In this document: in pieces, positions 1 through 12,400 of the stretch
Numbering within the stretch: the first letter of the stretch is position 1
Layout: every line of letters begins with the position of its first letter
DNA from: Linyphia triangularis
Lineage: Eukaryota > Arthropoda > Arachnida > Araneae > Linyphiidae
Reading direction: 5' to 3'
NCBI GenBank assembly: GCA_963978545.1
Contig: OZ021731.1
Span: forward strand, 57,399,242 to 57,463,241
Length of the DNA stretch: 64,000 nucleotides
Notes under the pieces: generated by a model
The model's database searches: none
What the model was told of the DNA's origin: nothing
What the model saw: only the letters and a program-made list of their open reading frames with translations
Translations under genes and position numbers: made by a program

Positions 1-950
1 GACCGAATAACTAGCACGCACTATGACAAAATTTAAACACATTAATCTTCTTAATGAAAAGAAGAAGAAAGAAAACCCTCTTAAAAATCATACCACGTTT
101 CTTTTTGTTTAATCGAGCAATTTCTTTCAACTGTGAAATCAAACAGATGAAGAAGCATGTTAATCAGAAGAAGAGATTAACATGACATGTCTAGTAGAAA
201 CTTGAAATCTTTTTGTCTTGTTTGATATGCCAATTAGCGATAACGAACTGTCTGTTTTTTAAGGGGATTGAGTTCTTTTATGGATGTGAAAGCATTGCCA
301 GATTCGTTAAGAATAAGAATGAGCGACGAATTAATTTATTTCGAACTGAACGAATAAATAAGAATCAAAACGATTTGAACCGGAAAAAAAATCATTCATG
401 TTGGAATAAGAAATAACAACATGGCATTGAATTTGCGTTGGAGTATTTTTAAGAGCAATGAACAATCAATATCATCATCATTCGGAGAATTGAAATTGTT
501 TTTTTGTCAATTAGGTTTCTTGAAAGTAAATTTAATTAGATAATTATTAATTCAATAATTGCTACGCTTTTTTCGAGTCGCAGTTCAATTTAAAGAATTT
601 AGAAATAAAGTAATCATCGTTTATAGAACAAAATAAGTAATCAACATAGTTTAATCGTGTTATAATATGTGGTGTTCGAAAACGTGATCGAGAACATAGT
701 GTGATTTTAATTCATACCTAGATCCCCAGTAGCGGAAACTGTTTTGCCTGGCTGCGACACTAATTTGGGTATTAGAAAATAATCTGCAGCGTAATTATTA
801 TCATTATTTTTTTTTTAAGTTTGCATAAAATACATAAGCACCTTATTTGTCAATTTTATCAACAATTCCTGTTTTACATAAACATAGAAATTTTGAAAAA
901 TAAAGTAAATGTTAAAAGGGAAATATTTAAAATTATTGTATCTTGAATTA
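1..950. other. AT-rich stretch, no gene seen
   Basis: Short open frames only, without splice context or recognisable protein similarity. Many A and T runs. I see no RNA gene or ordered repeat here. Confidence 0.6.
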
Positions 951-1200
951 AAATTCTAATCATTCTGTATAAATTCAAACCAAACGCCGAAAGCGCGGAC
1001 ATAACGGCTGTCACATCAGCACAAGCCTAGGCGAATGACACCAAAATCATTGCAATTCTCATCAACAGCTGCTATTAAAATGGCTTATACCTAGGTCAAA
1101 ATTACCGCTATTCCAACGCAAATATCGGCCACCTTACCAGCGCAAATATCGGCAATTACATCTAAGTAACAATACGAAAATATGACTCCCTTAACATATA
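951..1200. repeat. Fragment of an interspersed non-coding repeat (family B)
   Basis: This stretch resembles parts of the elements at 41799-44269 and 47520-49325, and a short piece at 50660-50760. Shared landmarks are an ATTCTAATCATTCTG box, then a CAAACCAAACG box, then repeated short phrases such as GCAAATATCGGC and GGCTATTACATC. No open frame is conserved among the copies, so it looks like a piece of a non-autonomous element. Similarity was judged by eye. Confidence 0.6.
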
Positions 1201-1238
1201 ATTAAATAAATCCATTACTGATAAAATTCAACATTTAA

Positions 1239-1766
1239 CAGGGTTCATACAGCTTTTGGGGAGGGGGGTACCTAGATTTTAAGGACTTCTAAATTATTCT
1301 TTTTTATCGACTTCTTATATAAATTTGTAGCTATACACTCATTGTTTTGATAAAACATGAATTCAAAACATTACGTATAAGTATCAAAATTATCAAATAA
1401 ACAACTAATCATTTAAATACAATTTTATTTATAACTTGGGCAACTTTTTTTTCTCTGTCTAACCAAAGTCGAAAGTCCATCTACACTTGAAGTAAAAAGA
1501 AATAAGGTGTTCCTGGAAATCAGCTATTCCAAGTAACTTGGAAGATAAAAAAAGCTCCATCAATAAAAGATAGGTCCCAACCGATAGAAGGGAGAAATAG
1601 GAAATTCAAATTTGGGATAAGAAGAAATTTAAGAACCAAAATTCGCAATCGAAAGGTAAAGACCCAAGATTTTGGGGGGGGGGGGGATGCAATTTAAGGA
1701 CTCTTATTTAAGACCTAATAAACATAAGTAGTTCTTAAAGACTATTAAGGACCGTGCGCATCCTGT
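1239..1766. mobile_element. Probable non-autonomous element (family C), CAGGG/CCTG ends
   Basis: The block opens with CAGGGTTCATACAGC and closes with AAGGACCGTGCGCATCCTG. Its right half (about 1490-1766) matches 56515-56757 in the same order. Shared parts are a TTCCAAG-AACTTGGAAG box, CAATAAAAGA, AAAGACCCAAGA, AGTAGTTCTTAA and the AAGGAC terminus. It contains a run of 13 G (1674-1686). A shorter related piece is near 44640-44730. There is no coding capacity. The class of transposon is unknown. Confidence 0.5.
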
Positions 1767-4340
1767 ATAAAATATGCAGCTTATTTCCAAACTCAGCTAA
1801 ATTTTTGTTTTAAAAACGTTGATTTCTTTTTAACTTACTTTCATGGCAAAATTATTAAAATATGCAGTACTTTGGCTAAATATGAGTGTTCAAGCAGCTT
1901 GAAGTAGACCTGAAGTGTGATTTGGTGCAGGTGCTACATACAAAGATATAGCTTCAAAACTCACGGGTGTAAAATTGAAAAGCTACTGTTGTTATAGATA
2001 GGTGATGTAAAAGATAAGTAATCCAATTTCCCAATAGCGCAGAATTTTATTTAGAAAACGTTGAATGAAATATGCTTAGAAAATCGATGTGGAAAAAGGG
2101 AACAACTGAGCCTTAGGGACTAGGAAGGACGGGGGGGGGGGGGGGGGGGGAGAAATAATATAAAACCCACAAAGATTGATTTTTTTTTTTTAAAAAACCG
2201 GGGTAAAAATCCCGATTCTTTAAACGAATTACAAATGAATTCAGCTTAAAAAGTCAAACAAATCATATTGGTTTCTTTTCCTTGTGAGAATAAGTCTAAA
2301 AAAGGAGAAAGCAATATGTGACCGAAACTGCTTATTGTCCATCACCAGGTCTCCAGGAAATGGGAATTTAATCCTAGCAGGGTAGAGAATCTATCAATGG
2401 TTTATCTGGAGGTAAAAACGTTATCCGATGTGTGCTAATTGGATGCGCTGCATCATGTAACTAGAAACTAAAAAGTATATTATCAGGTGAGATAAAGCTG
2501 ATTACTGTGAAAAGGATTAGGTAGCAAGCAGAAAGTTCGTGCAATGAAATAAAGTACTTTTGGAGAAAATATCAGATAGAGGAAGAAAGAATTACTATCG
2601 GGTGATCAGAATCTGAGAAATTTGGTATTTTCGATATTATACTTTTTTAGTGAAAGTATTCTATTCAGGATATAAACTGATGCGGTAAATTGGTTTTAGG
2701 AGTGAAAAAATTAATCCTTTGAGGAAACTAAAATAAAAAAGTTTGGAAAATAATAAAAAAATATTTGTTGCAAATTTTTATGTATAGATCACAATGCAAT
2801 ATATACAAGACACAAATTAAAATATAATTCTGTATAATGATGAAAACATAGGAAAATCCAAAAGCGTTGAATAAATTTTTATTGAAGCCAATGTTGATAC
2901 ACTTAGTAAAAAAAAAAGCCAAGGGAAAATGTAAGGTTCACCTGCATTCATAATATTCACCTGCATAAAATAATAGCAAGATTCCAAAAAACTATAACTG
3001 AGGTTCTGGTATCAAAACATAGCATTTTTATTGTTTACGTAATCGAGTTTGATTATTATTATTATTTTGTACTATGCGGTTTTTCTAGTTCTAAAGTATA
3101 GAAAGATCTGGAAATAATAAAGGCAATTCCAAACTTCAGTAATGGATATTTAACCTTTAGACAAAAAGAAACCTTACAATCTAGCCTCTGCAACCCCATA
3201 ATTGATCACATTACGCAAAACCTTTTTCTTGAATTGATTTAAATTACGTTTCCGATAGAATTTAAAACGATTGCACCGGACACCTAACTAAGTCCAATTA
3301 ACTTTTAATAATTAAATAGTAAATAAATTGATAATTTACAATTAAAAAATAAACAAGTCCTTCCTAAGTTGGCCTTTTGTTGTTTTAAATTTTACTGAAC
3401 CACCTACTGTAACAATTCCAAGAGGACATGCAGACAATGCTTTCCAGGAAAATAATCTAACCAGATCAATTCTTCCATTAAAAACTAAATCCCTCGGATG
3501 CGGCCAAAAATGCAAAGGACAAGACAAGCGGGCAGGACAGTAGTATCAGTAATCAATACTCCTTCTCTGAGGACAGGCAGTGTTTCTTGATGCACCAAAA
3601 GGGAGGAAAGTAAGGCCACCTTGAAGTGTGTGGATAAAGTCGCCAGAAGCATAAATCAAAAAAGTTTTCATCCACTGTGCCGTTGCTTCGAAAATGGCGA
3701 AAGCATGATAAAAGAACGCGATCACCCGTTCAGACAGAATTCCAAATATTCTAGGAGATTGGAGGGTTTTTTTACTAGAAGGGATATATATGGATAAATA
3801 TATATCTTTTGAATGTGGATATAAAATATCTTTGTATGTGTGGATGATAGGGAGGGAAGGGATGAAGTTAAAAGCACCGTTTCTGTTAATTTCGAAAGAG
3901 GTTTAGTGAAATCGTTCTTGAGAAGTGATCAATTTGAAAAGAACCGGTCTAACCTAATGCTTGGTATGAAAAGTGTAAAACGTTAAATGTCTGCTATAAG
4001 CAAAGACATAACAAATTTGAAAAAATTCGACAAAACTTATGTTTGAGTCTGCTTAGCAACAATGAAGACATTTTGAATAAAATCTATAATGAATTCCTCA
4101 AAATCGAAGTTCTAAAATATCCAATTTATAAAAATGTTAAGCAATATTTAATGAGAAGAGATATTGGGCCCGCATATCAATTGCCTTATTATAATACCAC
4201 TCATATGCAAAATTTCAATTTTATGCAAGGAGATGGGGGGGGGGGACGGTTTAGGAGAAGGGTTTCATACTTTACCTAATTAAAAATATATTTCACGATT
4301 TTACTGTTTCGAGTCTTTAAAATAATAAATACACCTATTT
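1767..4340. other. Non-coding stretch with long G homopolymers
   Basis: No supported gene. It contains a run of 20 G at 2131-2150 and 11 G at 4235-4245. Open frames here are short, lack splice context and match no family I recognise. Confidence 0.5.
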
Positions 4341-5208
4341 GGGTCATTTCATGCCAAACCAAGCAAAAATTTCCAACCTGACTATCTCAGATTTCAATCA
4401 AACTGTCAGGATATATATATTTTTTTTTATCTTATTGTGTTTTTATAAGACTATTTTATTAAATTTTGAAAGATCATTGATTTTAGCTTACATTGACTTA
4501 TTTCATCTTAAACTTATCAAGTTATATATGGTCTACAGAAATGCCAGACCTTTCATTTTGAAGAGAATATTTTAAGTTCCTTTTAATACATAACTTGACT
4601 ATTCAGGAGGGTATGGGGGGGGGGGGGATCTTGAAAAGTGTTGAATATTAAAAGCAATTAATAGAGTTCGTATTTTTTTTAAATAAAAAATATGTATCCA
4701 GAAACTTGACTGGGACCTCCATGGGATCATGAAATAGGGTACAATTGGTTAATTTTAAAGTGAATAGTCTGCTATTCACACGTGACCAGAACATTGTCTA
4801 ACCATGTAAAAAAGAAAAATTTCGCCCCGTTATTAATTTTTTGGCCATAACTCCTAATTCCAAGAAAGTACCACCTTGAAAGCTCCAGAATTTTAAATTT
4901 TTAAAAACGGGAACTGGTTTTTAATTTATTTTCTCAAAAATTCAAGAATTTTTTTCCCATCCTGGATAATCAAATGAAAACTTATAATACTCTCTTCAAA
5001 ACACCTTATAGAACCTAAGAAATTCCAGATTAAATAAATCTATACAACAAATAGGATGATTTTCCAAAAATAAATTTTGTAAAGATCCTATGCGGTAAAA
5101 AAAAAAAAAATATTTTCTCAATTACATCATTAGGGGGATTGATCCCTGAAGGTTTCATTGAAATTTGAGACGGTCAGATTGAGTGACAAGTTGGTTTGGT
5201 CTGCCACA
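4341..5208. mobile_element. DNA-transposon remnant with about 65-bp imperfect terminal inverted repeats
   Basis: The left end (4341-4409) and right end (5144-5208) are inverted copies of each other. The left end read in reverse gives GTTTGATTGAAATCTGAGA, and the right end reads GTTTCATTGAAATTTGAGA. Both then continue through GGTCAG/AGTCAG-like and TTGGTTTGG boxes. The interior of about 730 bp has no transposase frame and includes 13 G at 4615-4627. A non-autonomous (MITE-like) element is the simplest reading. Target-site duplications were not resolved. Confidence 0.6.
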
Positions 5209-5475
5209 CATTTACTAATAATGCATCTAATACAGTATGTCCATAAAAGAATGTTCTAGTTATAAATTTTGTTAGTATTTAATTTGTGTAATTACGAATT
5301 TAATAGTGTAAGAAAAACTAGGTTAACATTCAATTTGATTTATGATTAGCCGTAAATAGACTAAATTAAACTGTTATAATGTACAGTTGACTGGACTGAA
5401 ACAGTCTTTTATTGACACCCTATGTAATAGGCAATAAGTATTGCTGTTAATATTAATTCAATCCAACGACTTATG

Positions 5476-5892
5476 CAGGGTGGCCACAAAATTCAGGAAA
5501 AAAAGTTCCCTGATTTCCCTAACAGATTTCTAAAAATTTCCTTGATTTTAGAGCAAACTTTTTTTCAAATTTCCCTAATTTTCTTAGGTTTCCCAGATGT
5601 CTAGACACCCTGATTAAATAGAACATGTATGCTTAAAGAGATAATATGCAAATTTAAAAAAAAAAAAAATAGTTTTGCTGGAAATGAAAAGTTTAAATTA
5701 TTCTGTTACATTAAACTTCTAACGATTACCATCACAAATCTCCGGGTAAATAGCGACAAAATATGGATAAACGTGCCTTAAACAATACAAAATTTCCCTG
5801 ATTTTATGAAATTTAACAAAAATTCCCTGATTTTTTCCAGAATCAGAAAGCTCCCTGACATTTCCAGGTTTTCCCGGTTCTGTGGCCACTTT
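5476..5892. mobile_element. Short CAGGGTGGCCAC element, copy 1 (family A)
   Basis: The ends are CAGGGTGGCCAC on the left and TGTGGCCACTTTG on the right, forming short imperfect inverted termini. Just inside are repeated phrases TTCCCTGATTT and GACATTTCC. A closely similar copy in the same orientation lies at 52637-53067, sharing the interior phrases GATGTCTAGACACCC and AAATTATTCTGT. It has no coding capacity. It looks like a high-copy MITE. Confidence 0.75.
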
Positions 5893-8800
5893 GTTATGAT
5901 TTGTAGTCTTGAATAACAACAAAATCATCAGTTGTACTTTTGTACTATACATAGTTTGCCTCACATACGATTAAGGTCATAAAAAAATCAAAAACACTTT
6001 CAATCCAAAGCAGGCAACCAGTCTCTCATTAACGGGACGAATTTGATGAACACGTGAGGGAAAAAAAAGACAAGTAAGGTTATAAGTAAGGTATTTAATT
6101 TAGCGCTCTAGAACGAAATTATTCTTTGCTAAAAAAGATAAACCATTTTTATTTTTTTTTGAAAGGCACTCAAACTTAATGGAAAGGAGGGCACCGTCTA
6201 GGAAACCTGGTTTTCAGAGTGAAATGATATAGTTAGCTCTCACATTTTCCAAAGGGTGGGGGGGGGGGGGAAAAGATTAACGGCGCAAACTTGAGAGAGA
6301 GGGAAGGAAAAAGTAGGACAATTAGCCTCGTCCTCTTTCCGGTAAGAAATGGGTCTCGAGAGGGCAATTGGATGAATGGATTTGAGGGTACCACAACAAA
6401 GCCGTAAGCTGATGTATTTCACCCGGATAAATTGAATATGCGGAGTGGAAGTATCCGAATTATTTGGGAGAGAACTAGAATGCCAGGTCAGCATGATCGA
6501 CGGAAAATAGCGAGAAATAGAAGGAAATGGTGAATATTGGGAAATGTACCGCTACTAATCGTTTATTATATTCGATCGTTCAAGAGGAATAGTCAAAGTG
6601 CCCCTAATAGACCTAATGCTTTCTTTTTGTTGACCACACTACCTGATGAGGTATTGCTTTAAGATATATGAATTTTTATGATAAGACGCAAATTTTTATA
6701 ACTATGTATTGTATTCCAACTTTAATAAAAGCTTCTTAACGAAATCTGAAGGGATATTTAAATGTTTTTTTAGAATTCTTTGCACGGATTTTGTTCAAAG
6801 TAACTACTCAGGATCAATCTCATTTAAATTGTGCAATGCCAATTATACGTATAGATAAACATTCATTTCTGTTTACTAAAAATAAAGGTGAGATAAATTC
6901 TATTCTACATTTTTTCAGCCATCATGCTTAGTAGTAATAATTCGAAATACCTTATAATCACAAATTTTAATTTCTCCTCCATAAATCAGCAGCAAACTCA
7001 AACCACATTTAGTGCATCCATTCATATCGCTACACTTAGATGCACTTACACCACTAGATTCTTAGAAACTAAACCTCCACCAACACAAAGAAAAAGAAAA
7101 CACCCACAACCGCTCCAAAAAGCCTACTTAAACCGTGACAAAAGACATCAACCTCCCATCACGCAATGAAATCCTTCCCTGCCATATCGCATTTCCCGCC
7201 ACAACGAGGTCGCAAACGATAACGAGGCACAAGCAAACGGTAAACCGAGCACCCTTCAACCTTCCCGTGCGGACAGAGTGGCCCGTTCCAAACATCGATC
7301 TCACTCTCTCTTCCTATCTTGTCGCTCTTTTCTTGCTAAACTTTATTATTCCCACTCTTTGGTATACTTACATCCTCCCGCTCTTGTTCTCAACCTCTAA
7401 AACTACTCATCGCTGGTCCTTCAATTCTGCTCTTCTGTTCTACAAGAGCCTCTTGTGTTCTGCGATATGACTCTCGGATATCTTCACATATTGTATTTTA
7501 TATAAGGACTGTACTTTCGGGTAGAGATTGAATGTCTTCTTCTATAAAATGATTTTCAATATCCAAAAGAAAATGATACAATAGTTTAGCTGATTCTTGA
7601 CGAAGAGTCAGGCGGTATATCACAAAATAAATATTTAAAGTAAAGAATTAACATAACAAAGCTTATTTTCTGTCAATAGGGGGAAAATACCTATAAGCAT
7701 AGAGTTCCTATTTGAATCTAATGTAGATTATAAAGCAGATTATAAAGCTAGAACATTTTTAATATTTATTGCTGTTAAAAAAAAAGTTTAGGGCAATGCG
7801 AAGTAAATTTTAAAGAAGAAAAAAAGACAGCAATAAGTTATTTTTTAATCTAAAGTGCTGAATATGCAGGATTATTCAATGCATGCTCATGCGAAATCCC
7901 AAAATGATTGAATGAAGACTTTTTTAATCTTACTTGGTGCGTAATTGGTTTTTTTCTTATAAATTGTAAAACGAATTCTTTTATACACATGCCTGAAATA
8001 TTTTGTCTCGAAAGCATAATTACACCTTCAAAATTTCGATTAGAAATAGTAAAATAAATCTCTAGACTATTGGATATTATGTTCAAAATGAATAATGCCT
8101 TAAACAAATGGTATATGCATCCAAATGGAAATGCATTTTGAAGGAGTTAGGAGATATCTATAAAAAGTAAATGTTTGAAAACCTGTTAAATGTGTAAGCA
8201 TAAAAGCAATAACAAACTTTCGTAAAAGCCATGTTAAATATTTGATTAGTTTGTGCAAAATTCACTCTGTTCATTACTAACTCCTAGACTAAATTTATGT
8301 ATTTTTTTTATGAGAGAAATAAATTTATAATCATTGAAAATGATTCTGTGTATGTACTTATAATAGCCGGGTTCAGTAATTAGACTAGTTTCAATGGTTT
8401 TGGAACAATAAAAATTAAAAATTGGAACACTAAAAAATCTTTTGGAGTGAATGAAAAGGACAAACTGGAACAGCTCATTACAGTTTAGTAGAAGACAATC
8501 GAACTCCAGCAAGGGTTGAATTTTAGAACTCCGACAAAATTCAAAGAATCAAGACATTTTGACACAAAATATCAATGCTGATATTTTTTAGTTCTCTCTC
8601 CAAACTCATTTGATACACGTAAAAAAAACTTTTTAATTTTCCAAATCTACTGGAATTAAAAGAGATCAATCACGTCCATATCAACAGCTTTGGCATATAC
8701 ACCAACCACCTACATGGCGATCACCGCCTTGAGCCAAACACGTGGGAAATTACACGAGTCATTCCCAACAGCACAGCAAAATCAGCTGATGCGGGACTAA

Positions 8801-9241
8801 AATGATTAGGGAGGGAAGGGACCAAGGATCCAGTCTCATCCGTTAATAGCATCTGGCAAGGGGATTTACCCGCTCAGCCGGAAGACTAAGACCATTACTA
8901 TCAATAAATATTCGACAGCAAGAATCGAATTGTTGCTAATTGGATTGTCTCGTTAACTGCTTAATGTTATGCTAAAGAGCTTTTTCGTTTCTTATAGGTT
9001 CGTCGACACCACGTGAAGAATCGTATTGTAGAGCTTTTTGATATATCCTATATCTACTTCCTCTTCATCTTCCTAAAGACGATGCAGGTTATATAAGTTC
9101 CTTTTTTTTTTTATTATCTTTAAAGTGCTTCATATTTGTGTTTAATAAAAGAACGATTGTTGTTGTTTATAGACACTTTCTACACAAGATATAATTAACA
9201 ATACCACTACTGACATTATATCCACTTTTATAAATTCTTGC
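5893..9241. other. Non-coding stretch; strand-asymmetric C-rich block at about 7050-7480
   Basis: No supported gene. 13 G lie at 6258-6270. Between about 7050 and 7480 the plus strand becomes C-rich and G-poor and holds two overlapping open frames with no splice signals or family resemblance. 8640-8900 is less AT-rich than its surroundings but shows nothing recognisable. Confidence 0.5.
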
Positions 9242-9475
9242 TGTTTATATCCACTTTTGCAGGTTGTAGCATTTAACGCACAGAAAGACATTGTTTATAT
9301 CCACTTTTGCAGGTCTTTGCGTTTGACGCAGGGAAAAATTGTTGTTTATACCTACTTTTTAGGTCGTAGCGTTTAACGTATATCGTTGTTGTTTATATCC
9401 ACTTTTACAGGTTGTGTAGTATTTGACATACGGAAAGATGGTTGTTTATATGCACTTTTTACAGGCGTAAAGGAG
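9242..9475. repeat. Tandem array, five units of about 50 bp
   Basis: Units begin TGTTTATATCCACTTTTGC at 9242, 9292, 9343, 9390 and 9443, a spacing of 47 to 53 bp. Each continues with an AGG and a GTAGCGTTTAACGCA-like box. A weaker partial unit may lie at 9203-9230. The units differ by scattered substitutions, so the array is not recent. Confidence 0.85.
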
Positions 9476-12400
9476 TTAAAATAGGTGTAACGAAACACAG
9501 TATTTATAATTGATAAAATTTATCTTTAATTAGGGGAAAAAAATGTTTTCTTTTTTTCTTTCTGTGTAGGCAAATAAACGAAAAAATGGTACAAAACATA
9601 TGAATAACTATGAAAAATGGTGAACTATTTGGAACCATTGAAAAGTAAAATGATGTTAGGTAAACTCATTTACTGAATTCAGTGATAATTTTCAAACAAT
9701 AATTATTCTAAATAAATAAAAAATATTAGATTTTTGGTTTTTGTTAACAGTGAAATAAAACAATGATTCTTTCGTAAAACAATAAAAAAAAAAATCAAGG
9801 GATAAAAAAAAATGCAAAGGACTTTTTACTGATAAATTCGATTTAAGTGTTTAAATAAATAGAAATTGCACAAAACGAAAACATACAATTTTGCTATTAT
9901 GCACAAGCATTTTTTATCGATAATTAATTGTAGAGTCAAAACTGTGTTACGTTCCAAGCAAATTTTAAAAGCGGTAATTATCAAAGTAGATTACCTTAAG
10001 AATTTATAAATTAAATAAGAAAAGTAGGTTGGGAAGAAAACTGGCGGAATTCTTGTAACGAATTAGAAATTAATGTAACGAAAAAGAAAACTAGGAGGAA
10101 GAATCAATAAAATTATCTTCTTTTTCGCAAAAAAAACTTAAAAACAAATATATAATATTAAATTCTTTACTCTATCGAACTTCATTAAGAGATTAGAATC
10201 TTCTGTTCAGAGAATGGCAACTTCATAGCTATTAAAAAAAGAGCTAGAAAGTTTTACGCCATTACAACTAAACTAGCCGATTTTAAATTTGCAAGCCTGG
10301 TCTCATAAAATGTCCCTGAATAGTTAGGAAACTAACCAAGCACCCAAATTTTAATTAAAAAAATTTTACGACGCTGAAGTGAAAAAAGAAGAAACACACA
10401 AGAAACACGGTATTTAAGTTGGTCTACTACATTCTGAAAACAGTTTCGGTGGTTAATACTAAAAGTTTATTTAGATTAAAAGGTATTTTAAAACCATGGC
10501 ACATGTTTTTTAAGTACTGTTTATCGAGGAATCAAATCTAGTAGGTTTGATGACATAATAGGTAATGGAAATTGTAAACGATGGCTGGAGAGGAAATGGA
10601 AGTAATTTTTATTTACAAATGAAATGCAATTTAAATTAAATCGCTGAAATTTATCTCAAAACACGCCATTCCTACGATATATTTACTTAAAATTTTTAAA
10701 AGAAATAATGAAATACTTATAGATTTTAATGAGTCCATAATACTTATTGTGAGAAGTTTTTACTCTATATAAAATTGCCTAAAACTAAATTTCCACGCTT
10801 TTTGTTTGACATTAAATTGGAGATTACGCATGGCTACTTCCCAGCTAAACTGTAATTTTAGGGGGGAAATGAAAGGCGCGCACTGTGCTTGTATAAAAGA
10901 AAATGAAAATACGAATTTATTATCTAAAGTGTATGTGATTGGTCACAAACAAGTCACAAGTGTTGCCGTATTATGGAATCCATTTAAAATAACGCCTTAC
11001 ACAAGGTCTAATTAAATACAAAATGATGATTTTCTTTTGAATAAAAAAAATAATATAAATAATAATTTCACAATTCAAAATCAAAGGAAGAAATAACCCA
11101 AACCATCAAGATTCACATTACATTGAAACTCTAATTTCCAAATGCAACTATGGAAGCAGATCGAAATTATTTAACCAGAGATCATACTAGTTGGTAATAA
11201 TATTCCTCCTAGATGGCCTCTAAAGATATTTCAATCGGTAATTGTGTCGATAACCATCAAAGAATCCAGTTGTTCGACAGTAAATGGACTTTGAAATGAC
11301 CCCATTCTCGACTAAATTTATGACATGGCTGACCATTTATTTACCTCCAAATGTATAGCTCAGTTTCTGATTTCTTGAATTCCAGGAGAATAGATATTAT
11401 GAAAGCTTAAAACATTGAAATTCAATGACACTTTTTTAGGCACTTGTTATCATTACGATTTTGTTTTGGTGATGTCAAGGAAGAGGAATCGAATAAGAAA
11501 GCAAATGCAGCAATTTTTAAAATTCAAAATGTATTGCGATAACAACTTAAATAAGACTATTCAAGTATAGAATGTTTTAGATATAGTTTGCAAGCAACAA
11601 TTTGGCGATAAACATTGCCATTTTGCTTTATTTGTACAATAAAGGGCGTCTTATTTGTCAAAAGGGCGTTTTGTTATAGAACAAAAAAAATTGTTGTATA
11701 GCCATGTTCATCAGATTTTCAAAGAAAATTTAGTATGAAATAATCGAACGCAACTGTTGTATTGAAAGCAATTTGTGTTCTACAACTTTGAGCCATGTTA
11801 CCCACACAGGTAAGATCAACAATAAGAGACGTTTCTTTATGGACTTTGAACTGGCGTAAATTCATTAACTTAATGAATTTACGCCATTCATTAAGCTTAA
11901 TAATTCAATAAGCTTAATAAAAAAAAATCCAAAAATAACCTATAATTTATTTGAGGTAACAATTAGTCTCACTATGTACGATAACTAATGACGTAGTGTA
12001 CTACAGATACTAATAGTTCATTCTAAATCGAATTAAAAAAATTGCAATTATTTATTGTGAAACTCTTAATTTTCATGGCTATCCCAGTCAGTTCAGGATA
12101 CCAAGTGGACAGGAACAGTAAAAATAAAGCAACTCTAAACTAAATATTTACTGGTCAACGTCACTTACAAGTCCTACTTATTCAATAAAAACACCCCCAA
12201 GAATTTTCGATCCCAAAACGGAATCTCAAGAAAGTCGACTTTTATTATACACTTTAAGAAAGTTGATGGTGCTCAGAGGGCGAATATAAAACCAATATTT
12301 CAAAAAATATCCGACGATGGAAGGAGGCTGAGGGGAGAACTAACACTTGATAATAAAGGAAAGATTTTTCAGGCAGCAATGATAAAAAGGTTGTCTCGTA

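Noticed and set aside
6924..7470. Two overlapping plus-strand frames of 81 and 111 codons
   Set aside because: Product of C-rich, G-poor composition. No domain, splice signal or similarity seen.
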